Shown piece after piece: positions 19,540 to 28,114 of a DNA stretch of 64,000 nt. Both the position numbers and the translations under genes were made by a program. The number at the start of each line of letters is the position of its first letter. Position 1 is the first letter of the stretch. The stretch comes from Beijerinckiaceae bacterium (GTDB taxonomy: Bacteria; Pseudomonadota; Alphaproteobacteria; Rhizobiales; Beijerinckiaceae), in NCBI GenBank assembly GCA_947454485.1, contig CANGJJ010000001.1, forward strand, positions 186,001 through 250,000, given 5' to 3'. Below the pieces are notes generated by a model. That model ran no database searches and had not been told where the DNA came from. It saw only the letters and a program-made list of their open reading frames with translations.

Positions 19540-20664
19540 TTACTCCGCTGCCGGAAGAGGTTTGGTCTGTGCTTTTGCTCTGCGCAATCGTGCAAGCGCA
19601 TCAGCGCCAGCTCCCAGCAGGCCTTTGGGCAGATAGAGCGTGACGAGAATGAAGAGCAGGCCAAGCGCAAAGAGCCACAGTTCAGGCAAGACGCCGGTGA
19701 ACCATGTCTTGGCAAAATTGACGAGCACAGCACCAAGGGCTGCGCCCACCAAAGTGCCGCGGCCACCAACAGCAACCCAGATCACCGCCTCAATCGAATT
19801 GGTTGGCGAGAATTCACCCGGATTGATGATTCCCACTTGTGGCACATAGAGCGCACCCGCCACACCCGCCATCATGGCCGAGATGGTGAAGACCGCGAGC
19901 TTATAGGTCTCGACACGATAGCCAATAAAGCGCGTGCGCGATTCTGCATCGCGAATGGCGATGAGCACTTTGCCGAATTTCGAAACAACGATGGCGCGCG
20001 AAATGAGATAGCCAAGGCCAAGGGCCAGCGCGGAGATGGAGAACAAAGCTGCGCGCGTTCCGTCTGACTGAACGGGGAAGCCTAGAATATCTTTGAAATC
20101 GGTCAGGCCATTGTTGCCGCCAAAGCCCATATCATTGCGGAAGAAGGCGAGCAGAAGGGCATAAGTTAGGGCCTGCGTGATGATGGAGAGATAAACCCCC
20201 GTGACACGCGAGCGAAAGGCAAACCAGCCGAAGACAAAGGCCAGAATCCCAGGTACCAGAAGAACCATCAGCATTGCATAAGAGATATGGTTGAAGCCCC
20301 ACCAGGTGACGGGCAGTTCCTTCCAGTTCAAAAAGACCATGAAATCGGGCAGATTCGCATTGGCATAGACGCCGCGCGTGCCAATCTGGCGCATCAGATA
20401 CATGCCCATCGCATAGCCGCCGAGCGCAAAGAAGGCGCCGTGCCCCAGCGAGAGAATGCCGCAATAGCCCCATACCAGATCCAGCGCGATGGCGAGCAGC
20501 GCATAGCACAAATATTTGCCGATCAGTGCGACAAGATAAGCGGGGACATGGAGCGCGCCATTGGCAGGCGTTGCGAGGAACAAGACCGGCACGAGAATGG
20601 CAGCTGCAGCGAGGAGCAGCAAAAACACAATGCCTTTAGTGTCGAGGAGAGGCGTCTTTTGCAT
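19540..20664 (-). CDS. urtC: Urea ABC transporter permease UrtC
   Basis: UrtC is a LivM-type inner-membrane permease. The 374-residue sequence has about ten hydrophobic segments and the LivM-family motifs YCGILSLGHGAFFALGGYAMGMYLMRQIG and GGRGTLVGAALGAVLVN. It begins 3 bases after the urtB stop. Together with UrtB it forms the urea channel. Confidence 0.95.
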   Translation of the reverse strand: MQKTPLLDTKGIVFLLLLAAAAILVPVLFLATPANGALHVPAYLVALIGKYLCYALLAIALDLVWGYCGILSLGHGAFFALGGYAMGMYLMRQIGTRGVYANANLPDFMVFLNWKELPVTWWGFNHISYAMLMVLLVPGILAFVFGWFAFRSRVTGVYLSIITQALTYALLLAFFRNDMGFGGNNGLTDFKDILGFPVQSDGTRAALFSISALALGLGYLISRAIVVSKFGKVLIAIRDAESRTRFIGYRVETYKLAVFTISAMMAGVAGALYVPQVGIINPGEFSPTNSIEAVIWVAVGGRGTLVGAALGAVLVNFAKTWFTGVLPELWLFALGLLFILVTLYLPKGLLGAGADALARLRRAKAQTKPLPAAE

Positions 20665-20667
20665 GGT

Positions 20668-22320
20668 TCAGGCCTCCACCGCACGGCCTTTGAGCGCGAA
20701 GAGTCCGCGCGGGCGCTTTTGAATGAATAGAATGATGAAGACGAGGAGCAGGATCTTGCCGAGCACAGCGCCAGCGAAAGGCTCGAGGAACTTGTTGGCG
20801 ATGCCGAGCGACAAGGCCGCCACCAGAGTGCCCCACAAATTCCCGACGCCCCCGAACACAACCACCATGAAGCTGTCGATTATGTAGCTCTGGCCAAGAT
20901 TGGGGGAGACATTGTCGATCTGCGACAAAGCCACACCCGCAATGCCCGCTATGCCAGAGCCAAGACCAAAGGCCAGCGCATCAATCCGGTTGGTGTCGAT
21001 GCCCATGGCAGAGGCCATACGGCGGTTCTGTGTGACGGCGCGCATGCGCAGACCAAAAGAGGTCATGCGCAGCACAGCGAGCAGCGAGGCAAAGACTGCA
21101 AGCGAGAAGACGATGATCCACATGCGACCAGATGTGATGGCAAGACCGCCCAGATCAAAAGAGCCCGACATGAAGCTAGGTGCGCCGACCTCCCGATTAT
21201 TCGCGCCGAACAGGCTACGCACCGCTTGCTGGAGAATGAGCGAGAGACCGAATGTCGCGAGCAAAGTCTCAAGTGGGCGACCATAGAGATGACGAATGAT
21301 GACGCGCTCAATCAGAATGCCGATGACGCCCGTGATGATGAAAGCCAGCGGGATTGCAATGAAGAGAGAATAATCAAAGAGCGCGGGACTATGGGCGCGG
21401 ATCCACTCTTGCACGACAAAGGTCGTATAAGCGCCCAGCATGACCATTTCGCCATGCGCCATATTGATGATGCCCATGACGCCAAAGGTGATGGCAAGGC
21501 CGATGGCCGCGAGCAAAAGCACAGAGCCGAGTGACAAGCCGTACCAGATATTCTGCACATTGCCCCAAAGTGCGAGGCGTGCCTGAATGGATTTGGCAGC
21601 CTCTTCGGCAGCGAGCTTCACGCGGCCTTCGCTGGCGCCTGCGATCGTGGCCAGCAATGATACGGCATCTTGATCGCCGCGTGCTTTGATAATGTCGATA
21701 GCACCAAGGCGCTTGATGTCGTCTTGCGCTTTGTCGGTGAGAAGAATGGCCGCGCGCGCTTGCTCAAAAGCCATGCGGATGCGGGGTTCTTTTTCAGCTG
21801 CAAGCGCCAATTCGACATTGGGCAAAGCGGTCAGGTCGCGCGATTTGAAGACAGCCTCTGCCCCTGACAGACGCTTGGCAGGATCTGGCGAGAGCAGGGT
21901 CAAGGCGCCCTGTGCAGCTTGCAAGACACTGCGCACACCATTGTTGAGACGAACACGCTTTAATTGGCTCTCACTGATGCCAGAGGCAGGCGCGCCCGTC
22001 TTGGCCTCAACAAGGCCGCTGGCTGCGGTGAGATAGAGCATCTTGGTGGCAGGATCGAAAGAGAGCTTGCTTGCAGCGAGTGCGTCCAGAATGGCCCCAG
22101 CGCGCGGTGTGGCTGTGGCTGCGAGCTCTTGAATAGCTGCCTGCGTATCGGGGAAGCGGTCCGTTGAAAATTTGGCGAGGGCATCATCAAGCGCGTCGGC
22201 GTGTGCATCTTGCACGCTCACACAGCAGAGCGTTATGGCGACCAGGCACAGTGCCATGCCACTGGTCATAGCTGCAGCGAGGCGGCGCAGCGCCGCGCCC
22301 ATCAAGCGCGTCTTCCTCAT
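20668..22320 (-). CDS. urtB: Urea ABC transporter permease UrtB with N-terminal extension
   Basis: UrtB is the LivH-type permease. The C-terminal ~290 residues hold the membrane domain (GVMGIINMAHGEMVMLGAYTTFVVQ and FGGVGNLWGTLVAALSLGIANKFLEP). As usual in this subfamily, a ~230-residue extracytoplasmic N-terminal region precedes it, led by a signal peptide (ALCLVAITLCCVSVQDAHA) and rich in short helical repeats of unknown function. Length is 550 residues. It lies between the 56-residue ORF and urtC. Confidence 0.95.
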   Translation of the reverse strand: MRKTRLMGAALRRLAAAMTSGMALCLVAITLCCVSVQDAHADALDDALAKFSTDRFPDTQAAIQELAATATPRAGAILDALAASKLSFDPATKMLYLTAASGLVEAKTGAPASGISESQLKRVRLNNGVRSVLQAAQGALTLLSPDPAKRLSGAEAVFKSRDLTALPNVELALAAEKEPRIRMAFEQARAAILLTDKAQDDIKRLGAIDIIKARGDQDAVSLLATIAGASEGRVKLAAEEAAKSIQARLALWGNVQNIWYGLSLGSVLLLAAIGLAITFGVMGIINMAHGEMVMLGAYTTFVVQEWIRAHSPALFDYSLFIAIPLAFIITGVIGILIERVIIRHLYGRPLETLLATFGLSLILQQAVRSLFGANNREVGAPSFMSGSFDLGGLAITSGRMWIIVFSLAVFASLLAVLRMTSFGLRMRAVTQNRRMASAMGIDTNRIDALAFGLGSGIAGIAGVALSQIDNVSPNLGQSYIIDSFMVVVFGGVGNLWGTLVAALSLGIANKFLEPFAGAVLGKILLLVFIILFIQKRPRGLFALKGRAVEA

Positions 22321-22357
22321 GATCTTGATCCTTGCCCGATGGGCCTATGGCTGTGTT

Positions 22358-22528
22358 TTAGAATTGCAAAAACATATTGGCCGCGAACCAGCATCCAGTG
22401 GCTAGTGCCAGACCGGTGAGTGTAGCGAGCGCTTCGAGACGACTGTGGGGCACCGCAGTTGCGCTTGTCTTTGTTGTGCTTGTCTTGGCTACGCGTGGCG
22501 AGATGTGGAGTGAAGCAGAGCGTTGCAT
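22358..22528 (-). CDS. Predicted 56-residue single-span membrane protein between urtA and urtB
   Basis: Reading the minus strand from 22528 gives a 56-residue frame: a basic, Ser/Thr-rich N terminus, then LEALATLTGLALATGCWFAA and a short NMFLQF tail. One transmembrane helix (~31-50) is predicted. AGGAG lies 6 bases before the ATG; another ATG 6 bases upstream is too close to it. It sits 54 bases after urtA and 37 before urtB, on the same strand, so it would be cotranscribed. The site, spacing and hydrophobic profile support translation; I know of no described family and assign no function. Confidence 0.55.
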   Translation of the reverse strand: MQRSASLHISPRVAKTSTTKTSATAVPHSRLEALATLTGLALATGCWFAANMFLQF

Positions 22529-22582
22529 GATCATCTCCTGGAGTGAGGGGAGGCGCGCGCAGCGCCTCCCGCCGGTATCAGA

Positions 22583-23884
22583 TTACGACTTGCCGCCGCA
22601 TTTGCCGGTCTTCACATTGAAGTTGCCGCAGTTGAGGGGCTTGCGCCAATCAGAGATGAGATCCTTCGAACCATCGAGATGGGGCGACCATTCTTCAGCC
22701 ACCACAGTGCCGGGCGTCTGCCACACAGTGTTGAACTGACCATCAGCCTGCACTTCGCCAATCAGCACGGGCTTGGTGATGTGGTGATTGGGCATCATGG
22801 TTGAATAGCCACCGGTCAGATTGGGAACACTGACGCCGATGAGCGCATCAATTACAGCATTGGTGTCGGTCGTGCCGGCCTTCTCAATCGCTTTGATCCA
22901 CATGCTGAAACCAATCACATGGGCTTCCATCGGATCATTGGTCACGCGCTTGGGATTCTTGGTGAAGGCCTTCCATTTGGCGATGAAGTCCTTGTTAGCT
23001 GCATCATCGACTGACTGGAAATAGTTCCAGGCTGCCAGATGGCCAACAAGCGGCTTGGTATCAATACCAGCCAGCTCTTCTTCACCCACAGAGAAGGCGA
23101 CAACCGGAATATCGGTGGCCTTCAGACCCTGATTGCCGAGTTCCTTATAGAAGGGGACATTCGCATCACCATTGATGGTGGACACGACGGCGGTCTTCTT
23201 GCCAGCCGATCCAAACTTCTTGATGTCGGCCACAATGGTCTGCCAATCGGAATGACCGAAGGGCGTATAGTTGATCATAATGTCCTCGGCCTTGACGCCC
23301 TTGGACTTCAGATAGGCTTCGAGAATCTTGTTGGTCGTGCGCGGATAGACATAGTCCGTGCCGGCCAGCACCCAGCGCTTCACTTCGCCGCCATCTTTCG
23401 ACATCAGATAGTCGACAGCGGGAATGGCTTGCTGGTTCGGTGCTGCGCCTGTGTAGAACACATTGCGCTGCGACTCTTCGCCCTCATATTGCACAGGATA
23501 GAAGAGAATGGAGTTCAGCTCTTCAAAGACGGGCAGAACGGATTTGCGCGACACAGAAGTCCAGCATCCAAAGACCGCAGCAACCTTATCTTTGGCGACA
23601 AGCTCGCGAGCCTTTTCAGCAAAGAGCGGCCAGTTGGACGCAGGGTCAACGACGACCGCTTCGAGCTTCTTGCCCAATACGCCGCCCTTCTTGTTCTGCT
23701 CTTCAATGAGCATCAGCATCACATCTTTCAGCGTCGTTTCGCTGATGGCCATGGTGCCGGACAGAGAGTGGAGAATACCAACCTTGATCGTATCAGCCGC
23801 CTGAGCGCCGACAGAAGCCAGCGCCATAGCGCCGCCGATCATCGCGCTGGTGGCGCGCAACATGGATCGCCGAGAGAAGAGCAT
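22583..23884 (-). CDS. urtA: Urea ABC transporter substrate-binding protein UrtA
   Basis: UrtA captures urea in the periplasm for the UrtBCDE importer. The mature part starts near ADTIKVGILHSLSGTMAISETTLKD, a UrtA hallmark, and VYPRTTNKILEAYLKSKGV, PFGHSDWQTIVADIKKFG and GGYSTMMPNHHITKPVLIGEV are conserved. The signal peptide contains SRRSMLRA, a possible Tat motif. I use the ATG at 23884 because GGGG lies six bases upstream; ATGs at 23890 and 23896 are alternatives. Length is then 433 residues. Expression is probably sigma-54/NtrC dependent. Confidence 0.95.
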   Translation of the reverse strand: MLFSRRSMLRATSAMIGGAMALASVGAQAADTIKVGILHSLSGTMAISETTLKDVMLMLIEEQNKKGGVLGKKLEAVVVDPASNWPLFAEKARELVAKDKVAAVFGCWTSVSRKSVLPVFEELNSILFYPVQYEGEESQRNVFYTGAAPNQQAIPAVDYLMSKDGGEVKRWVLAGTDYVYPRTTNKILEAYLKSKGVKAEDIMINYTPFGHSDWQTIVADIKKFGSAGKKTAVVSTINGDANVPFYKELGNQGLKATDIPVVAFSVGEEELAGIDTKPLVGHLAAWNYFQSVDDAANKDFIAKWKAFTKNPKRVTNDPMEAHVIGFSMWIKAIEKAGTTDTNAVIDALIGVSVPNLTGGYSTMMPNHHITKPVLIGEVQADGQFNTVWQTPGTVVAEEWSPHLDGSKDLISDWRKPLNCGNFNVKTGKCGGKS

Positions 23885-23954
23885 AAGCATCCCCATTTGT
23901 TGGCCGCGCCTCGAGCGGCGGCAGAACGTCCCCAAATCGGGACCAACAGATGAG

Positions 23955-23970
23955 TGCAACGGATGTGCCA
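23955..23970 (-). promoter_or_regulatory. Sigma-54 (-24/-12) promoter of the urt-ure operon
   Basis: On the minus strand the sequence is TGGCAC-ATCCG-TTGCA, a full match to the RpoN consensus TGGCAC-N5-TTGCA with correct GG-GC spacing. The predicted start of transcription is near 23944, about 60 bases before the urtA ATG. Confidence 0.85.
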
Positions 23971-24085
23971 GAGCCCGCTTACGCGCAAAGACGAGGCGCG
24001 CCTTATGGAAACGCTGCCCAATTTCGAGTCTGCTCATCAATTGAGCCGCAGGCGCGGGCAGGAGTTGGCCGAAACAACTGCATTT

Positions 24086-24102
24086 CGCTTAAAAATTGTG
24101 CA
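24086..24102. promoter_or_regulatory. NtrC-like enhancer site
   Basis: CGCTTAAAAATTGTGCA matches the classical 17-base NtrC site TGCACTAAAATGGTGCA at 12 positions, including GTGCA at one end and the central A-tract. It lies ~150 bases upstream of the predicted sigma-54 start, the usual enhancer distance. Confidence 0.55.
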
Positions 24103-24240
24103 ACGCGCTAGATTGGCGCGGTGATGACCATTAGCCTGAGTGATGAAGCCTCAGGCAGTCACGAGCGCAGCTCGGCTGGTCGTCTGACCGGCCTGCCTGA
24201 AAACCAAGCTGAAGCTGATGGCGAGCCAAATGAGGTGGCG

Positions 24241-25341
24241 CTAGTTCTTAGCCTCGCTGGATGCTTCAACAAGATATTCGGCGGGCATCTCCATGCGCCA
24301 GTGCACGCCCTGCGGTGTAAACTCAAGCTGCGCATGGCCCTCGAGTGCTTGCGCGGCGAGGCGCTCGAGCACGGCTTGACCAAAGCCGCGATGGGTGGGG
24401 GCAACCCCATTTGGCCCACCACTCTCACGCCAGCTCACGGTGAAATTCCCTTCAGCCGTTTTCTCCCATGAGATGAAGATGCGCCCTGAGGGCTGGCTGA
24501 GCGCGCCATATTTCGACGCATTGGTGGCAAGCTCATGCAAGGCAAGGCCGAGATTTTGCGCGGCTTTGGGGTCCACAATCACATCCGATCCATTGAGGAT
24601 CACCCGGCTCGTGTCGCCACCTATGAAAGGTTCGAGATGAGAATTGATCAGGGCGCGCAGCGGTGCGCCGCGCCAATTTTCTTGAATGAGCAGATCATGA
24701 GAATGGGCGAGACCGAGCAGTCGCTGTGTGAAGCGCGTGGTAAAGTCAGTGATATTTGCTGAATGGCGCGCTGTTTGTGTCGCCATAGAAATAATGATTG
24801 CGAGTAAATTTTTGGAGCGATGCGCAAGTTCGCGCATCACAAGACGTAATTGCTTTTCATGTTGGCGCTGTATGGCAATGTCACGATGGATTGAACAGAT
24901 GCCTACAATCAGGCCTTGGTTGTCGCGCAACGGCGCTCCGCTGATCGATACATCCACAAGGCTGCCATCACGGCGTTGGCGCAGAGTTTCAAAAACGACC
25001 ATTTCGCCCCGGATGACTTTGAGAAACATGCTGCGCGACTCCTCACGCCTGCTCTCTGGCACGATCATGCTCAAGGGCCGGCCAATCGCCTCATCGCGCG
25101 CATATCCATAGAGTTTCTCACAGGCGGGGTTCCAGGTCGAAATCAACCCTTCTGAAGTGATGCTTAAAATCGGATCGTAGGATTGCTGCACAACTGAGGC
25201 GAGCAACGCACTCTTGGTATCGGACACGTGATGCCGATGCAGATCACGCACGAGGAAGGAGAGGGCGGCCATCTCGCTGCGCTTGATACGCGAGCGTGAT
25301 CGTTGGGATGCTCCAGCCTGTGATGTGATGGGGTTGTACAT
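24241..25341 (-). CDS. PAS-domain HWE-family sensor histidine kinase
   Basis: The product has a PAS domain (about ILSITSEGLISTWNPACEKLYGYARDEAIGRPLSMIVPE to GICSIHRDI) then an HWE kinase core: the phosphoacceptor ELAHRSKNLLAIIISMATQTAR, the N box LALHELATNASKYGAL and the family-naming VSWRESGGP. No membrane span is visible, so it is a soluble sensor. HWE kinases are frequent in Hyphomicrobiales and often act in general stress or light responses. No response regulator is adjacent. The start is uncertain: ATG at 25341 is used, but an in-frame TTG at 25422 and internal ATGs are possible and none has a strong ribosome site. Confidence 0.85.
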   Translation of the reverse strand: MYNPITSQAGASQRSRSRIKRSEMAALSFLVRDLHRHHVSDTKSALLASVVQQSYDPILSITSEGLISTWNPACEKLYGYARDEAIGRPLSMIVPESRREESRSMFLKVIRGEMVVFETLRQRRDGSLVDVSISGAPLRDNQGLIVGICSIHRDIAIQRQHEKQLRLVMRELAHRSKNLLAIIISMATQTARHSANITDFTTRFTQRLLGLAHSHDLLIQENWRGAPLRALINSHLEPFIGGDTSRVILNGSDVIVDPKAAQNLGLALHELATNASKYGALSQPSGRIFISWEKTAEGNFTVSWRESGGPNGVAPTHRGFGQAVLERLAAQALEGHAQLEFTPQGVHWRMEMPAEYLVEASSEAKN

Positions 25342-25424
25342 CCGGTGCGCAATGCCTGCATGGGGGTGCATATATGGCGTCACCGCAAGATGGAGCGTCC
25401 GTACAATACAGCGACGGTCCAAAG

Positions 25425-25461
25425 AAAAGGCCGCGCCTGCAAGATTGCAAGCGCGGCCTTT
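25425..25461 (-). terminator. Intrinsic terminator of the MmgE/PrpD gene
   Basis: AAAGGCCGCGC (25426-25436) pairs with GCGCGGCCTTT (25451-25461); the loop itself can form a TGCA/TGCA stem. On the minus strand the stem is followed by TTTTCTTT. It lies 40 bases after the stop of the minus-strand gene. Confidence 0.85.
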
Positions 25462-25502
25462 GCCGTGTCGTTTAAAAATTTTTTGTCGCGTTACGCTTCA
25501 GA

Positions 25503-26843
25503 TTATTTCGCAGCCGCGCGTGCAAGCTCTGACGCATCCTTAAGTGTCTCGAGCTTCCAGCACAGTTCACGCAAGGCATCAGCCTGCGCAACCGGCAATG
25601 TCTCGCGCGCCAGATCATCGAATTTGGCAACGAGCTGCGCTTCGCTCATCGGGCGCTCAAGGCTACCGATTGCATGTTCAACATGCTTCTTGAGGACACG
25701 GCCATCATTCAATGTGACTGTGAGATAGGCCTCGTCTTCGCGGATATCGTCCTTGGCCACAGCCTCGACCTTGTCGCGAAGGGTGATGATGCGTTGATCG
25801 CGCACAACAGCGTCCGCATATTCCTTCTCGCCCGCTGCGCCATAGATGATGGCCGCTGCGCAAGAATGATAGACGCTGAACTTGCCTTCAAGGCCGGTCT
25901 GCGGTGTCTTCTTGCCGGTGAGTTCGAGCACCAGAGGATCGACCACAAGATCGATCTTCGCGATGTCTTCGGCTTTCAGATTGTGCTCATTGCGCAGCTG
26001 GATGCAGCCATCAATGGACGGATGGATAACGATGCCGCAAGCAAAGGGCTTGTAGGAGTTGAGCGCGGTCTCCCACACTTTGCCAAGCTCACCAGTGATC
26101 TCGTTGAAGTCGCGCTTGACCGACATGACATGGGCAAAACCACGCGGTGCTTCGAGCACGCGGTTCGAGCTGGTAAAGTTCTGCTTGGCGAGCATGGCAG
26201 AGGCGATGCCATTTTGTGCCGCACGGCCCGGATGGAAGCTCTTGCACATCGTGCCGAACATTTCGCGGAAGCCAGAGGACTGTGTGCCAGCAATGCCGAG
26301 CGCCCAGACCATCTGCTGCTCATCAAGGCCGAGCAGCTTGCCAGCGGCGGCCGCTGCACCAAAGACACCAGCCGTCCCGGTGATGTGCCAGCCGATGTCG
26401 TAATGTGCAGGATAGACGGCATTGCCGATGCGGCATTCAACTTCAATGCCCAGAATGAACGCATGCAGCAGTTCTGCGCCGGTCACAGGCATGAATTCAC
26501 TGAGCGCGAGAACGGCTGACGCAATCGGGCCAGCAGGATGAATGATGGTCTTGAGATGCGTGTCGTCGAAATCAAAAACATGGCTGGAGATGCCATTGAG
26601 CAATGCCGCATGCAGCACGTCAAAGCGTTCGTTGCGACCCAGAATGGTGGCCTGACCCGGGCCAGAGAAGGGTGCGAGCGCTGCGATGGCGCGATCCAGC
26701 GTCTCATGCTGCGAGCCGCCCACTGCGCAGCCCATCCAGTTCAGGAAAGAGCAGACGCCCGAATGGCGAACATTGGCGGGAATGTCAGCGAGTTTGGAGC
26801 CAACGACCCAGCGGGCCAGCGTGCGGGTGACTTCGGTGGTCAT
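25503..26843 (-). CDS. MmgE/PrpD family protein
   Basis: The 446-residue product belongs to the MmgE/PrpD family (2-methylcitrate dehydratase, cis-aconitate decarboxylase and iminodisuccinate epimerase relatives). Motifs seen: GQATILGRNERFDVLHAALLNGISSHVFDFDDTH, HPAGPIASAVLALSE, YDIGWHITGTAGVFGAAAAAGKLLGLD and KSFHPGRAAQNGIASAMLA. There is no prpB/prpC or citrate-type neighbour, so the methylcitrate cycle is not supported and the substrate is open. I take the ATG at 26843, preceded by GAAGGAAGCACC; the longer frame adds 40 unconserved residues. Confidence 0.88.
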   Translation of the reverse strand: MTTEVTRTLARWVVGSKLADIPANVRHSGVCSFLNWMGCAVGGSQHETLDRAIAALAPFSGPGQATILGRNERFDVLHAALLNGISSHVFDFDDTHLKTIIHPAGPIASAVLALSEFMPVTGAELLHAFILGIEVECRIGNAVYPAHYDIGWHITGTAGVFGAAAAAGKLLGLDEQQMVWALGIAGTQSSGFREMFGTMCKSFHPGRAAQNGIASAMLAKQNFTSSNRVLEAPRGFAHVMSVKRDFNEITGELGKVWETALNSYKPFACGIVIHPSIDGCIQLRNEHNLKAEDIAKIDLVVDPLVLELTGKKTPQTGLEGKFSVYHSCAAAIIYGAAGEKEYADAVVRDQRIITLRDKVEAVAKDDIREDEAYLTVTLNDGRVLKKHVEHAIGSLERPMSEAQLVAKFDDLARETLPVAQADALRELCWKLETLKDASELARAAAK

Positions 26844-27018
26844 GGTGCTTCCTTCTCTGCAGTAAGGGGGCTTCTGGCGTGGGGCCCTTGCGGGGCACTG
26901 CCAACCAGCTTCGCGGCGGGCATAGCATAATGAGCCGCAGGAGCAAGAGCAGGAGCGTTGCAACGGCAGCTGGCATCTCTATGCTGGGGCAAATTCAATC
27001 CGCAGACGAGGACACCCC

Positions 27019-27576
27019 ATGGATAGCGCGCAGCCGCCCGTTTCGCTTGCAGCGCTCTGGAGCCTGTTTTTCCGCATCGGCCTCTTCAGTTTCGGCGGTC
27101 AGGTGACTAGCTGGATCCACCGCGAAGTTGTGCTCATGCGCGGCTGGATGAGCCATGAGGAGTTTCTCTCCGGTCTTGCCCTCGCGCAGATCCTGCCGGG
27201 GGTCAATTCCACCAATGCGGCCGTCTTTGTGGGCCAGCGCTTGCGTGGTGTGCCCGGAGCAACGGTGTGTATTGTGGGCATGCTCACTGGCCCATTGGCG
27301 GCGATCATTGTCGCGTGGATCTTTTACACCAAGCTGGTCGATTTGCCGGGCTTCTCTTCCATTATCGAAGGTGTGGCGGCGGTGGCTTTGGGCCTGCTCG
27401 CGCGCATGGGCATGACGGCGGGGCGCAGCGCTGCAACGGGCATTTTGCCAGCGCTGACCATGGCAGCGACCTTTGTCGCGGTGGGTATTCTCAAATGGCC
27501 GATGCTGGCCGTTGTCGCGGTCATTGCGCCCATCAGCGTTGCTGCTTGCTACTGGCAGGGGAAACGCGATGCGTGA
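27019..27576 (+). CDS. Chromate transporter ChrA, N-terminal-type half
   Basis: The 185-residue protein is a single CHR domain (short-chain ChrA): LFFRIGLFSFGG near the N terminus, LALAQILPGVNSTNAAVFVGQRLRGVPGA and several membrane segments. Members export chromate or move sulfate-like oxyanions. It overlaps a second CHR half by 8 bases; short-chain CHR proteins normally work as such pairs with opposite topology. The start ATG follows GAGGACACCCC. Confidence 0.9.
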   Translation: MDSAQPPVSLAALWSLFFRIGLFSFGGQVTSWIHREVVLMRGWMSHEEFLSGLALAQILPGVNSTNAAVFVGQRLRGVPGATVCIVGMLTGPLAAIIVAWIFYTKLVDLPGFSSIIEGVAAVALGLLARMGMTAGRSAATGILPALTMAATFVAVGILKWPMLAVVAVIAPISVAACYWQGKRDA

Positions 27577-28114
27577 TGAGGAGAATATCTATCTCGCGCT
27601 GATCACCATTCTCGCGCCTTTGTCGATTGCCGCTATTGGCGGGGCCACCGGCATCTATGCGCCGCTGCAATATGAAACAGTGGTGCTGCGCAATTGGGTC
27701 ACTCCGCGCGAATTCATTGATCTGTTCGCGGTTGCGCGTTTGTCGCCGGGGCCAGGCTCCATGCTCGCGCCTGTCATTGCGTGGAAAGTGGCAGGTGTGA
27801 GTGGGGCCATTGTCGCCACGATTGCGCTTTATCTGCCCTCATCCATTCTGTGCTATTTCGCCGCCGGCGTGTGGAACCGCCATCGCGGCAAGCCATGGCA
27901 TAAAGCGATTGAAGCTGGCCTCACGCCTGTGGCGGCGGGGCTGATCTTCGCGGGTATTCTTGCGCTCTTGCAAATGGAGCAGAGCGGATGGCTCAGCTGG
28001 ATTACCGTCGCGTTGGTCGCCGCGCTTTTGTTTTGGAAGCCGAAGCTCCACCCCTTGTCGCTGATCGGCTGCGGGGGGCTGGTATTCTTTGTTTTGCACT
28101 GGTTCGGCTTTTAA
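27569..28114 (+). CDS. Chromate transporter ChrA, C-terminal-type half
   Basis: The 181-residue second CHR domain has FIDLFAVARLSPGPGSMLAPVIAWKVAG and about six membrane spans. The ATG at 27569 overlaps the stop of the first half (gATGcgTGA), and GGGGAAACGCG precedes it, indicating coupled translation. Its last ~37 codons overlap the 3' end of prmB on the other strand. Confidence 0.9.
   Translation: MRDEENIYLALITILAPLSIAAIGGATGIYAPLQYETVVLRNWVTPREFIDLFAVARLSPGPGSMLAPVIAWKVAGVSGAIVATIALYLPSSILCYFAAGVWNRHRGKPWHKAIEAGLTPVAAGLIFAGILALLQMEQSGWLSWITVALVAALLFWKPKLHPLSLIGCGGLVFFVLHWFGF

Larger units (their letters stand above)
23885..24240. other. urtA control region
   Basis: These 356 bases hold no convincing gene; a longer in-frame extension of urtA to 24040 is unconserved. 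They contain the sigma-54-type promoter at 23955-23970 and an NtrC-like box at 24086-24102, both annotated separately. The rest shows nothing clear. Confidence 0.6.

Noticed and set aside
25503-26843. prpD of the methylcitrate cycle
   Set aside because: The family is broad and no prpB, prpC or acnD lies nearby, so only the family name is given.
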